DNA from: Anastatus disparis
Lineage: Eukaryota > Arthropoda > Insecta > Hymenoptera > Eupelmidae
Reading direction: 5' to 3'
Assembly: GCA_017163975.1 (NCBI GenBank)
Contig: JAFFSR010000033.1
Span: 762,501-826,500, forward strand
DNA: 64,000 nucleotides
The notes under the pieces are model-generated. The model was not told the origin of the DNA. It ran no database searches and worked only from the letters and a program-made list of their open reading frames with translations. Shown piece after piece: positions 55,925-64,000 of the stretch; within the stretch, counting starts at the first letter, position 1; every line of letters begins with the position of its first letter. A program made the translations under genes and the position numbers.

Positions 55925-56127
55925 CTACGTTATTTTACGTTGTTTTAGATTAAATCTTGACTGATATTTTCATTAAATTAAAAAAACTATTACCTGTTCA
56001 CTTACTAATAAACTTTTATAGATAAATGCTATTGTCTAAGCTACTGAAGCTAAAGGTTAATCATATAGAATTTAATTAGAATGAAAATTCAATTTATATT
56101 GATACATTGAATATTTTTTTTAATAAA
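55925..56127. repeat. Dispersed repeat, copy 1 (second at 61845)
   Basis: CTTGACTGATATTTTCATTA, GATAAATGCTATTGTCTAAG, CTACTGAAGCTAAA and AAATTCAATTTATATT match 61845-62055 in the same order. Copy 1 is interrupted at 56128 by the Helitron terminus. Confidence 0.7.
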
Positions 56128-56461
56128 CTAGCTCGCCACAGCAGCCCTTTGGGTCGCTGTGGTTCGCACCTCGGTCCTTTCAGAGCTTCGCTTCTCTCAG
56201 CTCTGAAATGCCCCCGGGCCTTGCATCGCTTCGCGATGCAAGGCATGCAAAAAGCTCCGCTTCTTGCATATGAGGCATGTCCGACAACGCTTGCGCTTCA
56301 CGCTCGCTATTTGATATTTAAAGAATATTAAAGCAAATCATTTACCACCGCAAAAGCATTAAAAGTTAATCTTATTTCTTTTTTTCATTGAATTTTTTAC
56401 CACATCTTTCAACAGGAGGTTTGAATTTATTGTATTTATTTGAAAACACAAATTTATAATC
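56128..56461 (-). mobile_element. Helitron-like terminal fragment, copy 2, with 3' hairpin
   Basis: Read on the minus strand, the end is a stem CCACAGC...GCTGTGG around GACCCAAAGG, then CGAG and CTAG (56131-56128), followed by T. A hairpin a few bases before CTRR and insertion next to T are the Helitron 3' signature. The rest (TTGCATCGCTTCGCGATGCA palindrome near 56220, AAAGCTCCGCTTCTTGCATA) matches copy 1 at 32264-32543. Non-coding. Confidence 0.65.
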
Positions 56462-57351
56462 AATTCAATTTTTCTTGTAGTTTTGGCGCCCAGAGGGTTT
56501 CGTATGAAGTTAGAGGTCCCACCAAGCAGGTAGGTGATTTATATGTATTTTGAGCCACTGAATCCGAATTTGCAATTTGCTTTTCGCGCAAGTGGTCGAG
56601 TAATTTGTTATAAACGAATTCATTTTTTAAATGGCTATAGTTTATGAACAACAATAGATGCAGTAATTTTCTCTGCGAAAACTTGTTTTTTAATAAAAAA
56701 ACAAAAAAAATCGTTCTTGTTGCATGTCGATTCGATAATTAGAACCAGAGATATGGCAAAAATATTGCAAAAAAACATAGAGACGTAGCGCTAGCGCGGA
56801 ACGCCCTGGTAAAAAGCTTTATAATTCGACTACTAATTGATATTTTTTGAAGTTCAACATGTGTTTGAAAAATGTTAGAGACTCAGCTTTAATGATAAAT
56901 TATTATATATTACTTTAAAATGTTGATAAATAAGCTAGAATGATTTGAAGCAGAAAAAATTTTCAATTTTTCAGAATTTTGTTTGTTTATAACGAAATAA
57001 TATTGGTTAGCGAACAAAATATTTCTATATTTTTGATATAGAGTGATAGGAAACTTCATCTAGTTTAAGGATCTGTCCAGTTTTTTAAATTCAAGTAAGT
57101 AGAACATGAGATATCGCAAAGTTCAGCCGTAGCACCAACCCCTTGCAATACGACATATGAGTGCAATACAGCGATCGCTTTTCTTATTAAAAATTCTTTC
57201 ATTATAAGATAAATAATCTTATCCTATTCTAATAAAATCACTTTTGGCTCTATTTTATATACTTTGTCATAATATTAATGATGTATATAATACATTTAGA
57301 TGAAGTAGATTTAGTGTTTTAAATAAGAGTGTGTCCAGGCGGCGAGCAAGC

Positions 57352-57445
57352 GTACGCTAATTTAGCGTACGTTAACTCTAGCGTACGCTAATCTCTGTTT
57401 GTACGCTAGATTTAGCGCACACTGTATTAGCGTACGCTAGATTTG
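57352..57445. repeat. GCGTACGCTAA subterminal repeats, left
   Basis: AGCGTACGCTAATTTAGCGT and AGCGTACGCTAGATTTG recur; CGTACG is itself a palindrome. Candidate transposase-binding clusters. Confidence 0.7.
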
Positions 57446-57771
57446 ATATATACAAAATATTATCAAGAAAATAATCTATCTCTTTATTGTACGCAAGGCT
57501 TGGAAAACTTTTACGTTTACCAATAAAATATTTCTTTAGCTAGCGTAGAATAGCGTACGCCAGATTTGATATACACAAAATATTATCAAGAAAATAATCT
57601 ATCTATTTATCGTACGTAAAGCTCGAAAAACTTTTACGTTTACCAATAAAATATTTCTTTAGCTTCGCGTACGAAAAAAGATTGTTCAACGCATGCGAAA
57701 GGAATTACTAGAGTAAAAAATTTTAAAATATCTTTTAAAATTATTTTTCAAATTATTTCTTTAGTTAAACA

Positions 57772-58985
57772 TGAAACCAATAACCTAAAAACACAAATAC
57801 CCCTTTGAAGGATACTTGTATTTTTGGATTATTGGATATTAATTTAACTGAAGAAATAATAAAAAAAATCATTCCAATAATTTAAAACCGATAATCCAAA
57901 GACCCAAGTACTTTATAGTGGGGTATTTGGGTCTTTAGGTTATTGGTTTTTATATATTCTAATTTTTTTTTCTTATTTTTTGTTTAGTTGAATTCAAAAC
58001 CAATAACCTAAAGACCCAAATATCCCTTTCGGAGTATTTGGGTCTTTAGGTTTTTGGTTTTAAATTAGAGTCTGTCTACGCGGAGTATCATTGCGCACGA
58101 AAAGTGAGGTTCGCGTACGCGAACGTGTCCCCACCATGTGACCACATTATCCCTTATTTCTCGTACGCGGAAAATGAAAACCTCTTTCGCTCGCAGATAT
58201 AAAATTTTCTACTTTTTTCGCGTGCGAAAATAATATTTTATACTTTAGCATTATATTTCTTTAATAAATTCAAAACCAATAACCCAAAGACACAAATACC
58301 CATCTACGGAGTATTTGGGTCTTTGAGTTATTGGTTTTAAATTAAACACCAAATTATTTCTTTAGTTGAATTTAAAACCAATAACCTAAAGACCCAAGTA
58401 CTTCTTGGACGGGTATTTGTGTCTTAGGGTTATTGGTTTTAAATTTGTTAAAGAAATAATTTGGTTTTAAATGTAACTAAAAAAATAATTTGGTGTTATA
58501 AAAAAATTTTTTAATTTCGTTTGTGCGAAAAATATTTTAATTTTTCGCGCACCAAAAATGACGGGTAATGTGGCTCTATGGTGGGAACGCTTTCGCGAAC
58601 GCAAACCTCACTTTTCGTGCGCGATGATACTCCGCGTAGACAGACTCTTTGAATTATACAAATTATTTTCAAAATTATTTCTTTATTTGAATTTAAAACC
58701 AATAATCCAAAGACAAATATCCTTCTAAGAGATACTTGGATATTTGGGTTATTGGTTTTAAATTCAACCAAAGAAATAATTTAAAAAAAAAATTTGAATA
58801 ATTCAAAATCAATAACCCAAAGATCCAAGTACTCCATAGAGAAGTATTTGGGTCTTTAGGTTATTGGTTTTTTAATTTAACGAATGAAAAATAAAAAATA
58901 TAATTAGATTAGTTTAAGACGAATAACCTGAAAACTCAAATACTCCTTTATGGGGTACTTGGGTCTTTGGGTCATTGGTTTTAAA
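57772..58985. repeat. Array of eight 65-bp hairpins (AACCAATAACC family)
   Basis: Hairpins lie at about 57772-57836, 57883-57950, 57997-58060, 58271-58338, 58373-58440, 58694-58759, 58804-58870 and 58919-58984. Each has AAAACCAATAACCYAAAGAC and CCAAATAC on one arm and GTATTTGGGTCTTTAGGTTA then TTGGTTTT on the other. The spacers share AAATTATTTCTTTAGTTGAA or its inverse. Two units sit inside the inner element at 58067-58648. Confidence 0.92.
58067..58648. mobile_element. Inner hAT-like element, same terminal family
   Basis: The ends are AGAGTCTGTCTACGCGGAGT and, inverted, ACTCCGCGTAGACAGACTC. The flanks TTTAAATT (58059-58066) and TTTGAATT (after CTC at about 58645-58647) match in 7 of 8 bases. 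The termini resemble those of the host element (AGAGTGTGTCCAGGCGG). It contains two of the hairpin units and CGCGTACGCGAACG. Confidence 0.82.
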
Positions 58986-59277
58986 TTATTTTTTTCTGTG
59001 GTACACTAATAATCCCTTTCGCATGCATTGAACAATCTTTTTTCGTACGCAAAGCTAAAGAAATATTTTATTGGTAAACGTAAAAGTTTTCCGAGCTTTG
59101 CGTACGATAAATAAATAGATCATTTTCTTGATAATATTTTGTGTATATCAAATCTAGCGTACGCTAGTCTACGCTAGCTAAAGAAATATTTTATTGGTAA
59201 ACGTAAAAGTTTTCCAAGCCTTGCGTACAATAAAGAGATAGATAATTTTCTTGATAATATTTTGTATATATCAAATC

Positions 59278-59485
59278 TAGCGAACGCTAATACAGCGTGC
59301 GCTAAATCTAGCGTATGCTAATGTAGCGTGCGCTAATATAGCAAACGCTAATGTGGCGTGCGCTAATATAGCAAACGCTAATGTGGCGTGCGCTAATATA
59401 GCGTGCGCTAAATTTAGCGTACGCTAATGTAGTGTACGCTGATATAACGTGCGCTAATCTAGCGTACGCTACATTAGCGTACGTT
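59278..59485. repeat. GCGTGCGCTAAT 16/32-bp subterminal repeat, right
   Basis: TAGCGTGCGCTAATATAGC and AAACGCTAATGTGGCGTGCG alternate for about 200 bp, longer than the left counterpart (57352-57445), so the array has expanded on this side only. Confidence 0.85.
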
Positions 59486-60047
59486 TGCTCACCGCCTAGA
59501 CACGCTCTTTAAATAATTATTGATTTTTCTACTATAATAGTAAACAATTTTCTCAACTTATGGAGTATTTTTAGATTTATTTTTCTTTTTATGCAATTGC
59601 AAAAAGAACAACAATCTATTTTATTCAAAAAATTTGTTTCAACCTTCCGATTTATTAGAGTCATTTATTGTTAGCTGAATCCTTTTCTATTAAATTTTTA
59701 TTTGATTTCCTAATACAGGATTAGAATTAATTTTATTACAAACGAATGAAATTACTTACCTTATAATAAAAGAATTTTTAATAAGAAAAGCGATCGGCAT
59801 ATTGCACACATATGTCGTATTGCAGGTTCTACTTACTTAAATTTAAAAAACCGGGCAGATTCTTAAACTAGATGAAGTTTCCTATCATTCTATATCAAAA
59901 ATATAGAAATATTTTGTTCGCTTACCTATATTATTTCGTTATAAACCAACAAAATTTTGAAAAATTGAAAATTTTTTCTGCTTCAAATCATTCTAGCTTA
60001 TTTATTAACATTCAAAAGTAATATATAACAATTTATCATCAAAGCTG

Positions 60048-60278
60048 CACCGAGAAAGTTTCACATCATAAAAGATAGTGCGTTTTTAAAATGCTCCACG
60101 TAGGCGACGAAATACAGTGCGCCGCCTCCTCGTGCATTGTGTTTCGGCGCTTATGCACTACAAAAAGTGATGCATGAATTATGAAATGCGAAGCATTATT
60201 CGTGATTCACGGTGCAAAAGGCATCACTTTTTTTAGTGCGACGCGCATCATCTTTATTGAGGCAAAACTTTCTCCGTG
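60048..60278. mobile_element. 231-bp MITE with 2-bp TSD, in the right arm of the palindrome
   Basis: The ends are CACCGAGAAAGTTTCAC and, inverted, AAAACTTTCTCCGTG. The interior is a foldback (GATAGTGCG... / ATGAATTATGAAATGCG). TG flanks both sides (60046-60047, 60279-60280). The left palindrome arm near 56878-56893 (GAGACTCAGCTTTAATGA) shows the uninterrupted site with a single copy. Confidence 0.85.
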
Positions 60279-60690
60279 TGAGACTCTGACATTTGTCAAA
60301 CACATGCTGAACTTCAAAAAACATTAATTAGTAGTCGAATTATAAGGTTTTTTACCTGGCGCTCCGCGCTTGCGCTGCGTCTCTATGTTTTTTTGCAATA
60401 TATTTGCCATATCTCTGGTTCTAATTATCGAATCGACATGCAACAAGAACGATTTTTTTTGTTTGTTTATTAAATAACAAGTTTTCGCAGAGAAAATCAC
60501 TGCATCTATTGTTGTTCATAAACTATAGCCATTTAAAAAATGAATTCGTTTATAACAAATTACTCGACCACTTGCGCGAAAAGCAAGTTGCAAATTCGGA
60601 TTCAGCAGCTCAAAATACATATTAATCACCTGCTTGCTTTGTGGGACCTCTAACTTCATACGAAACCCTCTGGGCGCTTAGACTATTGTA

Positions 60691-60846
60691 AATCAAGATT
60701 GATTTCGAAAAAATTTATGTAATGCGAAAAAGACATATTTTTATTAATGTATGTTTTTTAAAGTTTTGGATAGGATAATCTATCAAAAGTTATGAGAAAA
60801 AAAATTATTTTATAGTTCAGTAGCTTAAAAGTAAAGTTTTGTATAA
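60691..60846. other. AT-rich spacer
   Basis: No feature recognised. Confidence 0.3.
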
Positions 60847-61400
60847 AGTTTTTATTTGATCTGAATCATTTCGATGGGGGATAATTTAAAACAATAATAC
60901 AAACAAATGTTGGCAGTTTAAAAAAAATCGTTCGAGCGGTTTTAAAACCTGTTATCCCTTTAGTGGTAAAAAAAATGATTTTTTGGTAATAACTTGAAAA
61001 AAACGAATTTGGAAAAAATGTATATGAAATAAAATTTATAGAAAAAAATAAGATACATCTTTTTAATATTATACATATTTCTTTTAATAATATTTATCAA
61101 ATTATCATTAAAAAGCCTTTAATTTTAACAATTTTCATTAACAATTTGAAAAATATTAACTTTAGAGAAAAATGTATGATGTAAAAAATATTTATTTTTT
61201 TATATTCTATAACTTTTATTCCATATACTTTTAAAAAAAAATCGTATTTTTCAAGTTATTACCAAAAATCCATTTTTTTGACCATTTAAAAGGCGCCTAT
61301 TTAAAAACGCTTCCAACGATTTTTTTCAAAATAGGAACGTTTACTTGGGTTATTATTTGAAACAATTCCCCGTTTGAATCATTCAGATCGGATAAAAACT
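60847..61400. mobile_element. Foldback element
   Basis: AGTTTTTATTTGATCTGAAT (60847) pairs with ATTCAGATCGGATAAAAACT (ending 61400). Inner pairs are TTTTTTGGTAATAACTTG with CAAGTTATTACCAAAAA and CGTTCGAGCGGTTTTAAAA with AAAACGCTTCCAACG. About 550 bp, no gene. TSD not clear. Confidence 0.78.
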
Positions 61401-61844
61401 CGTCGAGAAAATTCATAAACTTGATTTCTCACACACATACATCCATACATATATTTTAAGGAAGCCTCGTATTAGTCTTATTTTGCTATAAAAATAAGTT
61501 TTTTATCATAAAACAACATATTTTAAAGGGTTATATTTTTTGCGATGTCGAAAATATAAGGCACTTCCGTATAGCGGTCGTGCCTAAAAACAATTAATTA
61601 ATGAACTATTTACGTTTTATCTATATATATGAAAAAAAGGAAAAAGAAGATAAGACAACTATTTCTTTGGTATGAAAAAGAGTATGCATTACATTAAACT
61701 ATTGATTAGAACTTAGCTATTATTTTTTTAAACAAATACTACCTTGTCAATTATAATAAAAATTCAATTTAAATACAAATATAGAATAATTTTATCAATA
61801 ATAAACAATTAGTTAATGACGTATTAACTTAAATCATAACTCTT
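61401..61844. other. AT-rich spacer
   Basis: No gene or element recognised. Confidence 0.35.
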
Positions 61845-62060
61845 AATTAGGTCTTGACTAATATTTTCATTAAAATGAAAAAAATAATATCAGTACATGT
61901 ATTTAAATAAAAAATAGCATCAGTTCATTTATTAATTAAGTTTTGAAGATAAATGCTATTGCTTAAGCTACTGAAGCTAAATAGTAATCATATAGATTTC
62001 AATTAGAATAAAAATTCAATTTATATTCAAACATTAAATAATTTTTTTTAATGAACAATT
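61845..62060. repeat. Dispersed repeat, copy 2
   Basis: Same orientation and order as 55925-56127, but uninterrupted on the right (TTTTTTTAATGAACAATTAA). Confidence 0.65.
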
Positions 62061-62346
62061 AAGGAATGCATAAATGACTTTCATATTTTAATTTATAATA
62101 TTTATCCTTTGCAATGTAATATATTTTTCATCCTATCTCTATTTTATCCTTAATAGAAAAAATACATAAATTTTCAATAAAAAAATAAATATAATCGTAT
62201 ATTTATTTATTTGTAATAATAGTGTATTTATATAATTATTTGAATATATCTTATAGTTACTAATCTTTGTTATTGAGAATCATTTATATGTCACACCGTG
62301 CACCAATATGCAATGATGTGATGGCAAGGATTTGTCTTTATTGTTA
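62061..62346. other. AT-rich spacer
   Basis: Nothing recognised. Confidence 0.3.
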
Positions 62347-62766
62347 TTAACGGGATGTCGGAGCTGCTGGACACAATTTTTGCTTTTATTATTTTATTGG
62401 TATCTTTTTAAATTTGTAATTTAAACAATTGTAATGATTTGTCCGCACTAAAGCTATGTTAATACAATAATTTTTGTTAAAATAAAAATTCATTTGGACT
62501 TGTTATTTTTTTATAAGTTTGGAATGGAAATTAGATATCAAGCTCGATAAACCTAACCTCAAAATACTATATACCGAAAAATTGTTTATAACTTTTTATG
62601 TACAGTGTTTTGGTAAATTCTGTAAGTTGTCCGCACTTAAGTTTAATATTACAAATTTTCTTACTGTAATGAAAGAACTCGATCCAACGTACCGTTTACT
62701 TGTGAACTTGGAATTAAAATATTAATGAATTATTTTAGAAGGTAGTGAGCTCCGTCATGCCCTTAA
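62347..62766 (-). mobile_element. TTAA MITE family 3 (GCATGACG), copy 3, complete
   Basis: TTAA at 62347-62350 and 62763-62766. The ends are CGGGATGTCGGAGCTG and, inverted, GAGCTCCGTCATGCCC. It is inverted relative to the copies at 31894 and 35273 and shares GATTTGTCCGCACTAAAGCT. The 68-residue frame inside is not a gene. Confidence 0.85.
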
Positions 62767-62886
62767 AATCAATCTTTTAACAATATATTTTTGTATTTGT
62801 TTACACTTAAGTGATTTAAATGTTTATAAAGTTATTTATTAATAGAAGTATTAAGATTTCTATTTAAATTATGATGGACAGACGAG
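62767..62886. other. Spacer before the LINE tail
   Basis: AT-rich; no feature. Confidence 0.3.
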
Positions 62887-64000
62887 AAGATAGATAGATA
62901 GATAGATAACCAAATTTATTATATGTACATTATGTTGTACAATTAATTACAGTAATACATTAGAATTAATAAAATTAATATAAAGCACAATAATAATAAT
63001 AAACAGTAAAAAAGAAAACAGAAATCAAGCAAATATATAAGTAAAATAAACTTTACAGCAATAAAATCAATACGATATAAAACAGTTTTATAAATTAGCA
63101 TGAAGCAGTGGTCCACTCTCCAAGGCAAGGTAGTGTGCAAATGAGGATGTCTTGAATGTCATGAGCGAGGATGAGTTGCGTAAAGTCGCAGGAAGATCAT
63201 TCCATAGCCGCGAGGAAGTGACCAGGAACGATCGTAGGCGATACTCAGTGAATGAAAAAGGAATGGTCAAAGGTTTCACACCCCCCGCAAGGACCTCACT
63301 GGCCGGCTCCACTGATACATAGAATACAAATAAGATGGAGTGCAAGATAAGAACATCTTATACAGAAACGTAGAAGAAAAATAGTTTCTTTTACCCGCAG
63401 TGGATAACCAGCCTAATGAGAACATATAAGCAGAGATGTGCTCACGCCTACCTACACCGAAGATGTAACGTATACCAGAGTTGATGATCCTCTGAAGTCT
63501 AAGGTCAAGCTCAGCCGAGAGGTCACAGTAAACCAAACAGCAGTAATCCAGAAGTGGAAATAGCAATGTTTTTATAAGATGTATACGAAGAGCAAGCGTG
63601 ATGCTCTTTCTAAAGAAGTTTAGTCTGTAAAGCAAAGAAAATGACCTATTACACACTTGTGTAACGTGCTCTCTCCAGTTAAGCTTAATGTCCAACCAAA
63701 CACCCAGACTACGAACAGAGGACTCAAATCTAATATTAGCACCGTTCAACGGAACGCCAGTTACAGATGATGAGGACAGCATATTTATATAAAAAAAGGA
63801 GCCAATAATTATTGCCTTCGTTTTGTCAACATTCAATTTCAGATGGTTATCAGAGGCCCAATTTAAAATCAGGACAGCATGATCACTCATAAGATTAGTA
63901 TAAGCGCTAAGTTCAGAAATCGGAAAATGCACATAGACTTGCAAGTCGTCGGCATATATCAAATGCTGTACACCAGAGTGAAAGTTAGCAGCAACGTCAT
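62887..64000 (-). mobile_element. Second LINE, 3' part, runs off the window
   Basis: On the minus strand the element ends in a TATC microsatellite tail (TAGATAGATAGATAGATA at 62889-62906 on +), as in CR1-like elements that end in short tandem repeats instead of poly(A). It includes about 200 bp of 3' untranslated region and the reverse-transcriptase C-terminal gene. The 5' part lies beyond base 64000. Confidence 0.75.
63088..64000 (-). pseudogene. LINE ORF2 reverse transcriptase C-terminal part, one frameshift
   Basis: The frame enters from the right edge (GVQHLIYADDLQVYVHF near 63960). It keeps an intact YADD catalytic box of the RT palm, then NWASDNHLKLNVDKTKAII, RSLGVWLDIKLNWREHV and LLFPLLDYCCLVYCDL to 63276. 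A change of frame around 63280-63340 leads to RSFLVTSSRLWNDLPATLRN and ends at 63088. This C-terminal order (thumb, then SRLWNDLP...) is typical of CR1/Jockey-like LINEs. It differs in sequence from the LINE at 16.9-19.7 kb and is much less decayed. The endonuclease is outside the window. Confidence 0.85.

Larger units (their letters stand above)
57326..59507. mobile_element. hAT-like foldback element with 8-bp TSD
   Basis: The ends are AGAGTGTGTCCAGGCGGCGA and, inverted, CACCGCCTAGACACGCTC. The 8-bp duplication TTTAAATA (57318-57325 and 59508-59515) is exact. Arms of several hundred bp pair (TACGTTTACCAATAAAATAT twice on each side, near 57508/57631 and 59081/59196, inverted). The interior carries a hairpin array and a related smaller element at 58067-58648. 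No transposase. Confidence 0.9.
56479..60690. mobile_element. 4.2-kb giant palindrome, outermost of four nested elements
   Basis: The left arm, about 56479-57240, is mirrored at about 59745-60690 (for example CCCAGAGGGTTTCGTATGAA versus TTCATACGAAACCCTCTGGG; AACAACAATAGATGCAGTAA versus TCACTGCATCTATTGTTGTT). Divergence by eye is 5-10%. The loop received a 2.2-kb hAT-like foldback (57326-59507), and the right arm a 231-bp MITE (60048-60278). No gene is recognisable. The ends are not tightly defined. Confidence 0.85.

Noticed and set aside
56107..56331. 74-aa frame in the Helitron fragment
   Set aside because: It spans the hairpin end and is repeated with changes at 32158-32415 without frame conservation.
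57772..58985. CRISPR-like or telomere-like array
   Set aside because: Each unit is a self-complementary hairpin in a TIR-bounded element; ACCCAAATA words are not in telomeric tandem form.
62519..62725. 68-aa frame
   Set aside because: It lies in the MITE at 62347-62766; the two other copies do not keep the frame.

Overview
This window looks like a transposon graveyard from a very AT-rich insect genome. A hymenopteran such as a parasitoid wasp is my best guess, but only from the mix of element families; no diagnostic host gene is present. Evidence for a eukaryote: GT-AG introns in two genes, tRNA-headed SINEs with target-site duplications (TSDs), non-LTR retrotransposons, Helitrons, Tc1/mariner, CMC-like, hAT-like and TTAA-type elements, and long AT-rich spacers. 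I found no tRNA or rRNA gene, no CRISPR array, and no intact host coding gene. One GC/CpG-richer stretch (about 22.4-24.5 kb) is the only candidate host promoter or 5' exon region. Layout: 0-3 kb has a broken LINE ORF1-like gene (-), a GATAAY microsatellite and a decayed Tc1/mariner transposase (+). 6-9.7 kb has a decayed Helitron Rep gene (-). 11.1-14.4 kb is a 3.3-kb transposon with about 310-bp terminal inverted repeats (TIRs), a two-part protein gene broken by one frameshift, and a 41-bp minisatellite. 14.7-16.9 kb has a SINE with TSD and a palindromic element carrying a hAT-like MITE. 16.9-19.7 kb has a LINE (ORF1 end, endonuclease, reverse transcriptase, -). 20-30.4 kb is foldback and MITE land, including a 3.1-kb inverted-repeat element with a 120-bp-arm hairpin inside. 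31-36.4 kb has a Ulp1-like protease gene followed by a second decayed Helitron (+), cut by TTAA MITEs. 36.5-39.8 kb is an A-rich degenerate array split by a 1-kb tRNA-headed element with a mirror-image satellite. 43.8-51.5 kb is a CMC/CACTA-like transposon with two divergent genes: an 11-exon BEN-domain gene (-) and a 3-exon transposase (+). 53-54.6 kb has two SINEs. 56.1-60.7 kb is a four-level nested set of foldback elements. 62.3-64 kb has another TTAA MITE and the 3' part of a second LINE, which runs off the window. How the parts relate: the genes belong to selfish elements, not to a host pathway. The most informative structures are the inverted-repeat elements. Where one arm carries an insertion and the other does not, the arms give internal filled/empty-site pairs that fix the TSD of the inserted element (8 bp at 16.3 kb, 2 bp at 60.05 kb). 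A paralogous array at 52.4 kb supplies the empty TTAA site for the MITE at 39.2 kb. All coordinates, frames and repeats were read by eye; no database search or alignment program was run.
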